Assembly: GCF_000017205.1 (NCBI RefSeq)
Contig: NC_009656.1
Span: forward strand, 1,988,001 to 2,052,000
DNA from: Pseudomonas paraeruginosa PA7
GTDB taxonomy: Bacteria > Pseudomonadota > Gammaproteobacteria > Pseudomonadales > Pseudomonadaceae
Length of the DNA: 64,000 nucleotides
Direction of reading: 5' to 3'
The notes under the pieces were generated by a model. The model worked only from the letters and a program-made list of their open reading frames with translations. It was not told the origin of the DNA and did no database searches. Below, one piece after another: positions 15,086 through 24,093 of the stretch. Within the stretch, counting starts at the first letter, position 1, and every line of letters begins with the position of its first letter. The position numbers were made by a program, and so were the translations under genes.

Positions 15086-15427
15086 ATGCTTTGGATCAAG
15101 CGTGTATTACTAGGGTGCGGGCTTTTATTCGTCGCTCTTTTTGTTATTTTGCTGACGGTCGAGAATCAGCAGACTACACATTTCAAACTGCTTGGTTTTT
15201 ACAGTCCTGAATTCTCGATTGTACTTTATATGACCTTGGCCTTTGTTTTAGGTGGGTTTTTTGGTCTCTTGATCGGCATGCCTCTTGTTGCGCGGATGAG
15301 AGTTCGCCTTTGGGCAATAAGAAAAGAGCTAGCCAAGGTTCAAAGGGAGAGTGACCTTCTCCAGGCTAAGCTCATAGCTTATAGTGGAGGTACGGTCAAC
15401 CCGCCTTTATCGGGCGAAAGTGTATAA
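15086..15427 (+). CDS. LapA-domain inner-membrane protein
   Basis: A 113-residue protein with two membrane segments (about residues 5-24 and 44-68) and a charged cytoplasmic tail predicted to form a short coiled coil (RKELAKVQRESDLLQAKL, about 78-97). This is the layout of LapA/YciS-type proteins, which in E. coli help regulate LPS assembly through LpxC turnover. I chose ATG 15086 (MLWIKRVLLG), 28 bp after ihfB, with GGAG at 15077-15080 as ribosome site. It is already AT-rich like the island rather than like ihfB. Function here is inferred from topology and family resemblance only. Confidence 0.75.
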   Translation: MLWIKRVLLGCGLLFVALFVILLTVENQQTTHFKLLGFYSPEFSIVLYMTLAFVLGGFFGLLIGMPLVARMRVRLWAIRKELAKVQRESDLLQAKLIAYSGGTVNPPLSGESV

Positions 15428-15563
15428 ACAGCTTCATATTCTCCGCCGGAACTAAACTTTACAATGGAGGTCTAAGGCCAAGCGATTTTTTTTGAAAACC
15501 GTTTGGACACCACATGGTACAGTTTGTGAATGTAAATAGAGGTTTAACTTTACCTGGCGAGGC

Positions 15564-15592
15564 TTGGTTCATTAATCTGGATGACATATAAG
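15564..15592 (+). promoter_or_regulatory. Candidate promoter for wzz
   Basis: TTGGTT (15564-15569) and TATAAG (15587-15592) are 17 bp apart, giving a start near 15599 and a 48-base leader to the wzz ATG. It lies in the 219-bp gap after the LapA-like gene, which otherwise shows no coding signal. Confidence 0.45.
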
Positions 15593-15646
15593 AATTTTTT
15601 CGGTTTCTTTCTAAGAGTTACCCAGAATATTGATATGGAATAAAAA

Positions 15647-16696
15647 ATGTCCGATAAGCAGAGTAGTGAAGCGGTTAATTATGAAGTGGATTTTATGGAG
15701 TTGATACGTGAGCTCTGGAAAAGCCGGTGGCTTGTTGTTCTAAGTGGGTTCTTTTTAGGGCTTTTAGCGGCGCTCTATGCCTATTTAAGTAAGCCTGTCT
15801 ATGAGGCTCGAGTTATTGTACTGCCTCCTTCGTTAAGCAGCGTTGCAGGCTTCAACCAGGGGCGAACTAGTGATTCTGGATTGCAGCCTTTCAAGGTTCA
15901 AGACGTTTATTCGGTTTTTATTCGGAATCTTCAGTCTGATGAATCGCTTCGCCGATTTTTTGAGAATATTTATTTGCCGTCTCTAACTGATGCAGAACGG
16001 TCAGAGTCGCGCGAGAAACTTTTTCGCTCCTTCAGTAAGCAGATAAGCATTAGTCTGCCGGATAGAGCGCAGCCTGATCGATATTTAATAGTAGCTAGGC
16101 AAGGTAATCCAGAGTTAGCTGCTGAGTGGGTAAAAAAATATCTTGCCGACGCAGCTGATCGGTCTCTGCAGGAGATGATGGCTAATGCATACCGTGAGAT
16201 TGAGGTTAAAGCTAGGGATGTTGAACGACGTATTTATGTTTTGCGTGAAACTGCAAAACTGCGTCGAGAGGACCGCATTACTCAACTTCGTGAAGCTTTA
16301 AAGGTGGCCGACTCGTTGGGTTTGGAAAGACCTCCAATAATTAATGACCAGATGTCTGAGCAGCTCTCGGCAATAATGAGCGGTAATCTTATGTATATGC
16401 GAGGAAGTAAAGCATTGAAAGAGGAAATCCTGGTTCTGGAAGCGCGAACTTCGGATGATCCTTTTATTCCAGCTTTAAGGACTTTGCAGGAGTTGGAGTC
16501 GCTATACAGGGGGCTGAGTATCAAGTCTGAGCAGGTCGCAGTTTTTCGTCAGGATGGTGTAGTGGAAGTACCTGATTTCCCCGTGAAGCCAAAAAAGCTA
16601 TTGATCTTATTTGGCGGGGTGATGCTGGGAGGGATGCTTGGTATGCTTTTTGTTGTAATTCGATTGTTTTATAGGCGAAATGCTAAGCTTTCCTAA
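15647..16696 (+). CDS. wzz: O-antigen chain-length regulator Wzz
   Basis: A 349-residue polysaccharide co-polymerase that sets the modal length of the O chain made by Wzy in the inner membrane. Topology fits the family: N-terminal membrane helix at about residues 29-47, a long periplasmic domain with helical segments, then the Pro-rich PDFPVKPKK stretch leading into the second helix at about 317-340, rich in Gly (GGVMLGGMLGM). ATG 15647 has GGAA at 15637-15640. It is the first polysaccharide gene of the island. AT-rich codon use differs from ihfB and rpsA. The allele's modal length cannot be predicted from sequence. Confidence 0.94.
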   Translation: MSDKQSSEAVNYEVDFMELIRELWKSRWLVVLSGFFLGLLAALYAYLSKPVYEARVIVLPPSLSSVAGFNQGRTSDSGLQPFKVQDVYSVFIRNLQSDESLRRFFENIYLPSLTDAERSESREKLFRSFSKQISISLPDRAQPDRYLIVARQGNPELAAEWVKKYLADAADRSLQEMMANAYREIEVKARDVERRIYVLRETAKLRREDRITQLREALKVADSLGLERPPIINDQMSEQLSAIMSGNLMYMRGSKALKEEILVLEARTSDDPFIPALRTLQELESLYRGLSIKSEQVAVFRQDGVVEVPDFPVKPKKLLILFGGVMLGGMLGMLFVVIRLFYRRNAKLS

Positions 16697-16897
16697 TATC
16701 GTTGTCGGTAAGCTAACTGAGTTTTTGTTTTTTTGTTCGGGGGGAGGAGCTTGAAATGTATGGCGATAATGTCTCGAGGGTAATATGGTTGTTGAGCACC
16801 AATGAAAGGTGTGTGCGGTTACGAATGTTGTGAAGTTGAAGGTTAAGATGCGAAGGGGGCATGTCTTAGCATCGGAAGGCCATTTGAGATTTTCTTG

Positions 16898-16906
16898 TGC
16901 TATCAT
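16898..16906 (+). promoter_or_regulatory. Extended -10 promoter candidate for the nonulosonate operon
   Basis: In the 279-bp gap between wzz and legB, TGC-TATCAT (16898-16906) fits an extended -10 element (TGnTATAAT with one mismatch). A weak TTGAGA lies at 16884-16889 but at non-standard spacing. The predicted start is near 16913, about 60 bases before legB. Nothing else was recognised in this gap; a short minus-strand frame there is not convincing. Confidence 0.35.
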
Positions 16907-16975
16907 AGTAAGGTAATAATTTCGGTTCATTCGCTTGTGCAGAAGCGTTCGTTATCGATTGTTTAGGAAGGAAAT

Positions 16976-17956
16976 ATGAAAAAAGTTTTGGTTACTGGGG
17001 CGGATGGGTTTATTGGTTCACATCTCACGGAGCTGTTGGTTGGTGAAGGCTATGAAGTAAAAGCTTTGTCTCAATATAATTCTTTTAACTATTGGGGTTG
17101 GCTTGAAGATGTTGCTTGTCTTAAGGAAATTGAAGTTTTAAATGGAGATGTGCGCGATCCTCATTATTGCAAAAAAATTACAAAAGATGTTGATGTGGTT
17201 TTTCATCTTGCTGCTCTTATTGCTATTCCATATTCTTATGTGGCTCCGGATAGTTATTTGGAGACCAACGTTAAAGGGGTTATAAATATTTGCCAGGCTG
17301 CCTTGGAGAATGGTGTTCAGCGGGTTGTTCACACTTCAACTAGCGAAGTTTATGGTACTGCTCAATATGTGCCAATTGATGAGAAGCACCCGCTTCAGCC
17401 GCAATCTCCCTACAGTGCGTCAAAGATTGCGGCAGATGCTATGGCAATGAGTTTTTTTAATGCCTTTGATCTTCCAGTCACTATTGCTCGTCCATTTAAT
17501 ACTTATGGACCTAGGCAGTCAGCTAGAGCTGTTATTCCCACTATAATTGCTCAGATCGCAAAAGGTATGAAGCAGATAAAGCTAGGAGATGTGTTTCCAA
17601 CCCGTGATTTTAACTATGTGATCGATACTTGCAGAGGGTTTCTCGAATTGGCGCGTTGCGAGAAAGCCATCGGTGAGACTGTAAATATTGGGTCTAATTA
17701 CGAAATTTCTGTTGGCGATACATTGAAACTCATTCGGGAGTTGATGGGGAGCGATGTGGAGTTTGTTACTGACGACCAGCGCTTGAGGCCAGAGAAATCA
17801 GAAGTCTTTCGTCTTTGGTGCGATAACTCCAAAATTCATGAGTTGACAGGTTTCGAGCCTACCTACTCGATTCGAGAGGGTCTGCAAGAAACAATTAACT
17901 GGTTTGTTCGCCCAGAAAATTTGGCGAAGTATAAGGCCGACCTCTACAACGTCTGA
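16976..17956 (+). CDS. legB: LegB-type nucleotide-sugar 4,6-dehydratase
   Basis: A 326-residue extended short-chain dehydrogenase that removes water from NDP-GlcNAc to give the 4-keto-6-deoxy sugar, the first committed step to legionaminic-type acids. The NAD-binding TGADGFIGSHL is at residues 7-17, and the catalytic YSASK at about 146-150, with STSEVYG before it. ATG 16976 has AGGAAGG directly upstream. Seven bases separate it from legC. In legionaminic-acid makers the LegB substrate is UDP- or GDP-GlcNAc; ptmE downstream favours a GDP-linked route. Whether this enzyme also inverts C5, which would matter for 8-epilegionaminic acid, cannot be read from sequence. Confidence 0.88.
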   Translation: MKKVLVTGADGFIGSHLTELLVGEGYEVKALSQYNSFNYWGWLEDVACLKEIEVLNGDVRDPHYCKKITKDVDVVFHLAALIAIPYSYVAPDSYLETNVKGVINICQAALENGVQRVVHTSTSEVYGTAQYVPIDEKHPLQPQSPYSASKIAADAMAMSFFNAFDLPVTIARPFNTYGPRQSARAVIPTIIAQIAKGMKQIKLGDVFPTRDFNYVIDTCRGFLELARCEKAIGETVNIGSNYEISVGDTLKLIRELMGSDVEFVTDDQRLRPEKSEVFRLWCDNSKIHELTGFEPTYSIREGLQETINWFVRPENLAKYKADLYNV

Positions 17957-17963
17957 GGCTCTC

Positions 17964-19115
17964 ATGTTTGATGCGTTAATTGATTTTGTTCGTGAGCAAT
18001 ACCGCACTCATGATTTCATTCCTTTGCATGCTCCGGTTTTTTCTGGAAATGAAAAGAAATACGTTGTCGAAACTGTAGATTCGACTTTTGTGTCGAGCGT
18101 AGGCGCTTTCGTTGAAAAGTTCGAAAATAATATAGCAACCTATACTGGGTCGCCGAGAGCAGTAGCTACGGTTAACGGTACGGCAGCTTTACATGTTTCT
18201 TTATTGCTTGCGGGGGTTAAAGCCGGTGATTTGGTTATCACTCAGCCCCTTACATTTGTCGCTACATGCAATGCGATTGCATATTGCGGCGCAGAGCCTG
18301 TGTTCATTGATGTAGACCGACATACCCTGGGTCTTTCTCCGCTAGCGCTCGCAGCTTGGCTGGACGAGCATGCCCGTTTGGATAATGATGGAGTATGTAG
18401 GACCAAGGTTGGAGATCGTATATTACGTGCTTGTTTGCCAATGCATACTTTCGGCCACCCGGTTGAGTTGGACGCCTTGCTTGAGGTTTGTGGGCGTTGG
18501 GGGTTGATTGTGATTGAAGATGCTGCCGAATCACTCGGAAGTCTCTACAAAGGTCGTCATACTGGTACTTTCGGTTCACTCGGCACATTAAGCTTTAATG
18601 GCAATAAAATCATCACCACTGGTGGTGGGGGCATGGTCCTGGCGGGGGAAGAGTTAGGAGCTAGAGCCAAACATATCACTACAACTGCCAAAAAACCTCA
18701 TGCATTTGAATATGTACATGATGAAATTGGCTACAATTATCGCCTTCCTAACCTGAATGCTGCTCTAGGATGTGCGCAGTTAGAAAATTTAGAGTCGTTT
18801 GTAGCATCCAAACGTTTGCTGGCATCCCGTTATAAAGAATTCTTCGCTATGCACTCCGTTGAATTTGTCATAGAACCTTTGGGATGTCGCTCCAATTACT
18901 GGTTAAATGCGATTCTTTGCGAGAATCAGAGGCAGAGGGATTCTCTCTTGGAGATAACTAATAAGGTTGGAGTTATGACTCGACCTATTTGGAAACTCAT
19001 GACGCATCTTCCCGTATATGAGAAGTACCGACGGGGTGAGTTGACGAATGCTTTATGGCTAGAAGAGCGGGTGGTAAACCTTCCGAGTAGCGTATTGCCG
19101 GAGCCGTTTCCTTGA
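17964..19115 (+). CDS. legC: LegC-type PLP aminotransferase
   Basis: A 383-residue DegT/DnrJ/EryC1-family aminotransferase expected to aminate C4 of the LegB product. I chose ATG 17964 (MFDALIDFVREQY), which matches LegC N-termini; the frame stays open 60 bp upstream into legB. The nucleotide-sugar aminotransferase features are visible: VNGTAALHVSLLLAGV near residue 70, IEDAAESLGS near 185, and the PLP lysine in LSFNGNKIITTGGGGM near 210. The stop (TGA 19113-19115) overlaps the TTG start of the next gene. Part of a tightly packed operon. Confidence 0.9.
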   Translation: MFDALIDFVREQYRTHDFIPLHAPVFSGNEKKYVVETVDSTFVSSVGAFVEKFENNIATYTGSPRAVATVNGTAALHVSLLLAGVKAGDLVITQPLTFVATCNAIAYCGAEPVFIDVDRHTLGLSPLALAAWLDEHARLDNDGVCRTKVGDRILRACLPMHTFGHPVELDALLEVCGRWGLIVIEDAAESLGSLYKGRHTGTFGSLGTLSFNGNKIITTGGGGMVLAGEELGARAKHITTTAKKPHAFEYVHDEIGYNYRLPNLNAALGCAQLENLESFVASKRLLASRYKEFFAMHSVEFVIEPLGCRSNYWLNAILCENQRQRDSLLEITNKVGVMTRPIWKLMTHLPVYEKYRRGELTNALWLEERVVNLPSSVLPEPFP

Positions 19116-20266
19116 TTCGTAAAGTGGCGGTTTTTACAGGAAGCCGGGCTGAGTATGGTCTGCTGTATTGGTTGATGAAGGACATCGCATCCCACAATGA
19201 GTTGCAGTTACAGACTGTCGTTAGTGGAATGCATCTCTCTCCCGAGTTTGGTGAGACTTGGAGAGCAGTTGAAAGTGATGGTTTTTCTATTGATGCTAAA
19301 GTAGAAATGTTACTTTCTTCTGATACTGACGTTGGCGTGGCTAAGTCTATGGGTGTGGGAATCCTAGGTTTTGCTGATGCGCTTGATCGCCTCCGTCCGG
19401 ATATTCTCATTATTTTAGGCGATCGTTTCGAAGCGCTTGCCATTGCCCAGGTGGCCCTAGTAATGAAGATTCCCATCGCTCATTTGCATGGTGGGGAAAT
19501 CACAGAGGGTGCTTATGATGATGCTATCCGTCATGCCATCACGAAGTTTTCTTATCTACATTTTACGTCTACTGAGCAATATCGCAAGCGAGTGATCCAG
19601 TTAGGAGAATCGCCTGAGAGAGTTTTCAATGTCGGAGCAATAGGGCTGGATCATCTTCTCCGAACATCAAAAATAAGCCGCGAAGCCTTATCCGAAAGTC
19701 TCGATTTTGATTTGTCCTCTCCGTATCTACTGGTCACTTATCATCCAGTAACGCTTGCTGAGGAAGAGCCGCAAAGCACCTTTCGAGCTTTAATGCAAGC
19801 CTTGGATTGTTTTCCAAGTTATAATGTTATTATCACTTATCCAAATGCTGATAATGGCGGGAGGACGATTATTCCATTAGTGGAAACCTATGCGCGCCAA
19901 TCGGCGGGACGCGTCAAAGCCATTCCATCGTTAGGTTTCAAGCGATACCTGAGTGCTGTAGCCATGGCTAGTGCGGTGGTTGGCAACTCTTCTAGCGGTA
20001 TTATTGAGGTGCCGACGTTTGGTATACCGACTGTTGATATCGGAGCACGTCAGAAAGGCCGATTGGCAGCTGAATCGGTGATTCACTGTGCAGCTGATGC
20101 GTTATCGATAGAGGATGCTCTGCGGCGTGCTTTGACGCCTGAGTTTGCAGAGAGCTGTAAAAAAGTTATCAATCCTTATGGAGCAGGTAATACTTCTCAG
20201 CGAATTGTCCATATCCTCGCCTGCTCTGAGGTGAACTATAATAAGCCCTTCTATAACTTGAGCTAA
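19112..20266 (+). CDS. legG: Hydrolysing NDP-sugar 2-epimerase (NeuC/LegG)
   Basis: A 384-residue enzyme that inverts C2 and releases the NDP, producing the free 2,4-diacetamido-2,4,6-trideoxy-mannose used by NeuB/LegI. The N-terminus VAVFTGSRAEYGLLYWLM is the NeuC hallmark. LILGDRFEALAIAQVA near residue 95, LHGGEITEGAYDDAIRHA near 125 and the C-terminal GNSSSGIIEVPTFGIPTVDIG are also diagnostic. The start is TTG 19112, overlapping the legC stop; a TTG is unusual but the coding similarity begins immediately (IRKVAVF). Its place between legC and the synthase makes the LegG role more likely than the sialic-acid NeuC role. Confidence 0.9.
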   Translation: MIRKVAVFTGSRAEYGLLYWLMKDIASHNELQLQTVVSGMHLSPEFGETWRAVESDGFSIDAKVEMLLSSDTDVGVAKSMGVGILGFADALDRLRPDILIILGDRFEALAIAQVALVMKIPIAHLHGGEITEGAYDDAIRHAITKFSYLHFTSTEQYRKRVIQLGESPERVFNVGAIGLDHLLRTSKISREALSESLDFDLSSPYLLVTYHPVTLAEEEPQSTFRALMQALDCFPSYNVIITYPNADNGGRTIIPLVETYARQSAGRVKAIPSLGFKRYLSAVAMASAVVGNSSSGIIEVPTFGIPTVDIGARQKGRLAAESVIHCAADALSIEDALRRALTPEFAESCKKVINPYGAGNTSQRIVHILACSEVNYNKPFYNLS

Positions 20267-20269
20267 ATT

Positions 20270-21355
20270 ATGAAAGCGCCAGATGAAAGAGCGGTTTTCG
20301 TTATTGCGGAAGCTGGGGTCAATCACAATGGTGATCGGGATCTTGCTTTCAAACTAATTGATGTAGCGGCGCAAGCAGGGGTCGATGCAGTAAAATTCCA
20401 GACTTTTAATGCCAAGCGGCTGGCATCTCGCTCTGCACCAAAGGCAAATTACCAAAAGCATACTACTGATGTAACTGAAAGTCAGTTAGCAATGTTGAAG
20501 AAGCTTGAGCTACCAAAAGAGTGGCATTTCGAGCTGCAGGCGCATGCCCACCATAACGGTATTGAATTTATTTCTACCGCGTTTGACTCGGACAGTCTAG
20601 CCTTTTTAGCCGAAATGCAGTTGCCTTTTTTCAAGGTGCCGTCGGGAGAACTTACTAATGGACCACTCCTATGGGCATTCGCGAAAACAGGTAAACCTCT
20701 GATTCTATCTACTGGTATGGCCACATTGAGTGAAGTTGAGCAGGGCCTAGCCATCGTGGCCCATGCTTTGTCATGCGATAATGAGCCTAAAGATATGGAC
20801 GAGGTGTGGAGACTTTGGAGTAATCCTTCTGTTCGAATGCAATTACAAGGACATGTGTCTTTACTGCATTGCACCTCCCAATATCCAACCCCTCCTGACG
20901 AGGTGAACCTTTTGGCAATGGACACGCTGAGAAGCTTTGGTCTTGCCGTCGGATATTCAGACCACACTGAGGGGGGGCTGGTGCCGATTGCAGCGGTTGC
21001 CAGGGGGGCGTGCATCATCGAAAAGCACTTTACTCTAGATCGTTCAATGCCGGGGCCTGACCATAAAGCTTCGCTGGAACCCGGCGAGTTGGCCCAAATG
21101 GTTGCTCAGATTCGCATGCTTGAGGTTGCGTTGGGAAGTCCCTACAAAGCACCGCAACCTAGCGAGTGGGATACACGTCAAGCTGCACGGCAGCAGGTGG
21201 TTGCGGCGCGTGACATCGAAGCGGGTATGATTATTACTCGGGATGACCTGACAACCGCGCGTAGCGGGCATGGTTTGCCACCGACCTCTCTTTGGGAACT
21301 GGTTGGCAGCACCAGCAAGCGTGCCTTTCTGGCAGGGGAAACACTGGAAAAATGA
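20270..21355 (+). CDS. legI: Nonulosonic acid synthase (NeuB/LegI)
   Basis: A 361-residue synthase that condenses a 6-carbon N-acetylated aldose with phosphoenolpyruvate to form the nine-carbon acid. The TIM-barrel domain starts with IAEAGVNHNGDRDLAFKLI and DAVKFQTF; ISTAFD, KVPSGE, STGMA and GYSDHTEGG follow. A C-terminal antifreeze-like (SAF) domain spans about residues 300-361 (VVAARDIEAGMIITRDDL). Whether it is legionaminic-, pseudaminic- or sialic-specific rests on its neighbours: legB and legC with a hydrolysing epimerase point to legionaminic type. The stop overlaps the next ATG (ATGA). Confidence 0.92.
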   Translation: MKAPDERAVFVIAEAGVNHNGDRDLAFKLIDVAAQAGVDAVKFQTFNAKRLASRSAPKANYQKHTTDVTESQLAMLKKLELPKEWHFELQAHAHHNGIEFISTAFDSDSLAFLAEMQLPFFKVPSGELTNGPLLWAFAKTGKPLILSTGMATLSEVEQGLAIVAHALSCDNEPKDMDEVWRLWSNPSVRMQLQGHVSLLHCTSQYPTPPDEVNLLAMDTLRSFGLAVGYSDHTEGGLVPIAAVARGACIIEKHFTLDRSMPGPDHKASLEPGELAQMVAQIRMLEVALGSPYKAPQPSEWDTRQAARQQVVAARDIEAGMIITRDDLTTARSGHGLPPTSLWELVGSTSKRAFLAGETLEK

Positions 21356-22020
21356 GGCCTTCAATGCCCGTAAGTATGCCGCTTGTCCTGATGGGGGCAG
21401 GAGGGCATGCGAAGGTATTGTATTCGTTGATTAATGCGTGTGGACTATCCTTACTGGGCGTTTGCGATCCAGGCCTCGCTGGAGCGGGGACAAGCCATTG
21501 GCGAGGTGTGCCAGTACTTGGAGGTAACGAGGTGCTCGAAACGCTCGATCCTGACTCCGTAAGACTAGCTAATGGGATCGGACAGGTGGTTGGCAAAAAC
21601 GTACGCCAGCGTATTTATGAGCAAGCCCGCGAGAAGGGGTTCATATTTCCACCTCTGGTGCATCCTTCCGTTTGGCTTGATGAATCAGTGACGCTGTTCG
21701 ATGGTTCACAACTGATGGCGGGAGCCATAGTTCAACCAGATGTCAAAATTGGCTGTAATTCTCTGATTAACACTAACGCGAGCTTGGATCATGACTGTCA
21801 GATTGGTGATCACGTCCATGTCGCACCTGGATCAGTGCTATGTGGAGGGGTAGTTGTCGCTACTGGGGCTTTCATCGGGAGTGGAGCTACGGTGATTCAG
21901 GGAATTACTATCGGTGAGCGTTCAATTGTTGGGGCCGGTACGGTAGTTGTCAGAGATGTGCCGGAAAGGAGCATCTTGACCGGACCTTCAGTGCGGCCGA
22001 GGCCGTTGGCAGGCGATTGA
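21352..22020 (+). CDS. NeuD/PglD-type sugar O/N-acetyltransferase
   Basis: A 222-residue left-handed beta-helix acetyltransferase. The N-terminal Rossmann-like part (VLMGAGGHAKVLYSLINACG, about residues 12-31) and hexapeptide repeats (about 100-210, ending in AGTVVVRDVPERSILTGPSVR) give the PglD/NeuD architecture. In this place the expected job is N-acetylation of the 4-amino group produced by LegC (the LegH step). ATG 21352 overlaps the legI TGA; ATG 21364 is an alternative start. Acetylation of the finished nonulosonate is a possible second role, so I give no gene symbol. Confidence 0.82.
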   Translation: MRPSMPVSMPLVLMGAGGHAKVLYSLINACGLSLLGVCDPGLAGAGTSHWRGVPVLGGNEVLETLDPDSVRLANGIGQVVGKNVRQRIYEQAREKGFIFPPLVHPSVWLDESVTLFDGSQLMAGAIVQPDVKIGCNSLINTNASLDHDCQIGDHVHVAPGSVLCGGVVVATGAFIGSGATVIQGITIGERSIVGAGTVVVRDVPERSILTGPSVRPRPLAGD

Positions 22021-22039
22021 TTTTTAGAGAAGGAATGCA

Positions 22040-23086
22040 ATGAAGCAGTGGGAAAAAGCGCTCATTACTCTGGATAGCACGATAGAGGACGCGATCACTA
22101 CTTTGGATCGAGTTGCGATGCGAATTGTCATGATCGTGAACGACCAGCGACAGTTGCTTGGAACCCTTACGGATGGAGATGTAAGAAGAGCTCTGCTTAA
22201 GCAACTACCGCTGAATACGCCAGTAGGGAATGTAATGTGCAAAACCCCTAGAACGGCCGAGCGGGATTGGGGGCGAGAGCGTATCCTGTCCGTGATGGAG
22301 AAGTACTCTCTTCTCCAGTTACCGATTATCGACGAGAAGCGTAAGGTAATTGGTTTACAAACTTTGCATGACTTGCTGAACAAGCCTCGTTTGGATAACC
22401 CGGTTTTTCTAATGGCGGGAGGCTTTGGTACACGTCTCCGTCCACTAACTCATAATTGCCCGAAGCCTCTTTTGAAGGTGGGTGAAAAACCAATTCTCGA
22501 AATAATATTAGAGCGTTTCATTGGAGCTGGCTTCCATCGTTTCTTCATTTCTACCCATTATATGCCAGAAATGATTCGTGAGCATTTCGGCGATGGAAGT
22601 CGGTGGGGTGTCAGTATCCGCTATGTACATGAAGAAACTCCACTTGGGACAGGTGGGGCATTGGGTTTACTACCCCATCATGAGATAGACTCTCCGTTAT
22701 TTCTCATGAATGGTGACTTGTTAACAACCTTGAATTTCTTGAATCTTCTCGAGTTCCATACTGCGCACGGTGGTGTGGCAACTATGTGTGTGCGTGAGTA
22801 CGAGTATCATGTGCCTTATGGCGTAGTGCAAAGTGATGGGCACCGCATAAGCTCAATGGTTGAGAAACCTGTGCAAAAGTTTTTTATCAATGCTGGAATT
22901 TATCTACTTTCACCAGGTCTCGTAAAAAGTGTTAAGGCTGGCACCCGGATTGATATGCCTACTTTATTAGAACAGGAAATTGAGCGACAGCAGGCAGTAA
23001 ACATGTTTCCGGTCCATGAGTATTGGTTAGATATCGGGCGCATGGAAGACTTTGTGCGGGCACAACAAGAGTTCGCATCTTTATGA
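22040..23086 (+). CDS. ptmE: CBS-domain sugar-1-phosphate nucleotidyltransferase (PtmE-like)
   Basis: A 348-residue two-part protein. Residues about 1-115 are a CBS pair (IVMIVNDQRQLLGTLTDGDV; LPIIDEKRKVIGLQTLHD). Residues about 118-348 are a nucleotidyltransferase (FLMAGGFGTRLRPLTHNCPK; MNGDLL; VEKP). This is the PtmE layout, which in Campylobacter guanylates glucosamine-1-phosphate to start a GDP-linked legionaminic-acid route. Its presence suggests that the precursor here is GDP- rather than UDP-linked. CBS pairs often bind adenine nucleotides and may regulate activity. The ATG at 22040 lies 19 bp after the acetyltransferase with GAAGGA upstream. Confidence 0.85.
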   Translation: MKQWEKALITLDSTIEDAITTLDRVAMRIVMIVNDQRQLLGTLTDGDVRRALLKQLPLNTPVGNVMCKTPRTAERDWGRERILSVMEKYSLLQLPIIDEKRKVIGLQTLHDLLNKPRLDNPVFLMAGGFGTRLRPLTHNCPKPLLKVGEKPILEIILERFIGAGFHRFFISTHYMPEMIREHFGDGSRWGVSIRYVHEETPLGTGGALGLLPHHEIDSPLFLMNGDLLTTLNFLNLLEFHTAHGGVATMCVREYEYHVPYGVVQSDGHRISSMVEKPVQKFFINAGIYLLSPGLVKSVKAGTRIDMPTLLEQEIERQQAVNMFPVHEYWLDIGRMEDFVRAQQEFASL

Positions 23087-24093
23087 CAAGCAACGAGTGT
23101 TTTCTGATAGTTGGCAGCGGAAGCATAGCACGCCGACATATGAGAAATATACAGTCTACTTATCCGCAGGCCAAGATAGTATGTGTCTCTGCCTCAGGTA
23201 GAGAGTTGAACTCAAATGAATTGCCTTCAGGTGTATCAGCTCTCGGTTCTTTGCATGACGCTTTGCAGGTAATCCCCACTTTTGCCATTATTGCTTCTCC
23301 AGCTCCTTTACATGTAGAGCAGGCGAGTCTTTTGGCTTCGAGTGGTGTCTCGATTTTAGTTGAAAAACCATTAAGTGATTCATTGGTACGCTTTGCCTCT
23401 CAGGGTGGAGCTTCGCTGAACGGAAAACGTATTCTTGTTGCATATAATCTTCGTTTTATGCCTTCAATAAGAGTATTCAAGCAGTATATTGATAGTGGGA
23501 AGCTAGGGCGAATTCATTCTGTAAGTTGTGAAGTTGGTCAATATCTTCCCGACTGGAGACCAGATAGTGACTATCGAAAAAATGTTTCTGCACAACGCAC
23601 CTTAGGCGGTGGTGCTCTACTTGAGTTAAGTCACGAACTAGACTACCTTCAGTGGCTCTTTGGACCCGTTGCCAATGTCTATTGCATAGCACGAATATCT
23701 GGTGCATTAGAGTTGGACGCGGAAGATACTGTTGATGCCTTGCTCGTATCCCAAAAGGGCTATGTCATCAATCTACATATGGATTTTCTGCAGCGAACTG
23801 CGACACGTAAATGCAAAGTGGTTGGTGAGCATGCTTCTCTGGAATGGAATATTTTAGATAACAGTGTTGTTTTGTACAGTTCATTGGGTAAAAAACAAGT
23901 ACTTTACAGTGACCAGGAATATGATCGGAATAGAATGTATATAGATGAACTACTTCATTTTGTCGACGTTGCGAAAGGAAAATCTTCGGCACTGGTAACG
24001 ATAGAACAAGGACTTGAGACATTAAAGTTGGTTGAGGCGCTGAAGCGGTCTTCAGCAAGCGGAAAGGTCATTTCTCTTAGGGATTTCTCATGA
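23083..24093 (+). CDS. Gfo/Idh/MocA-family oxidoreductase (PtmF-like)
   Basis: A 336-residue NAD(P)-dependent sugar oxidoreductase. The Rossmann loop LIVGSGSIARRHMRNI is at residues about 8-23, and the family's catalytic-lysine motif is VEKPLSDS near residue 95. The longer frame upstream is not family-like; I start at ATG 23083 (MTSNECFLIVGSG), overlapping the ptmE stop. It sits where Campylobacter places ptmF. Its reaction in nonulosonate synthesis is not firmly known to me. With the SDR gene two positions later it could perform an oxidation-reduction pair on the sugar (see findings). Confidence 0.75.
   Translation: MTSNECFLIVGSGSIARRHMRNIQSTYPQAKIVCVSASGRELNSNELPSGVSALGSLHDALQVIPTFAIIASPAPLHVEQASLLASSGVSILVEKPLSDSLVRFASQGGASLNGKRILVAYNLRFMPSIRVFKQYIDSGKLGRIHSVSCEVGQYLPDWRPDSDYRKNVSAQRTLGGGALLELSHELDYLQWLFGPVANVYCIARISGALELDAEDTVDALLVSQKGYVINLHMDFLQRTATRKCKVVGEHASLEWNILDNSVVLYSSLGKKQVLYSDQEYDRNRMYIDELLHFVDVAKGKSSALVTIEQGLETLKLVEALKRSSASGKVISLRDFS

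Noticed and set aside
16607-16930. 107-residue minus-strand frame between wzz and legB
   Set aside because: It has a Lys/Asn/Thr-rich random composition, overlaps the wzz 3' end and lacks a ribosome site.
19112-21355. Sialic acid (NeuC/NeuB) synthesis
   Set aside because: The dehydratase and aminotransferase genes just upstream are needed for 5,7-diamino nonulosonates, not for sialic acid.
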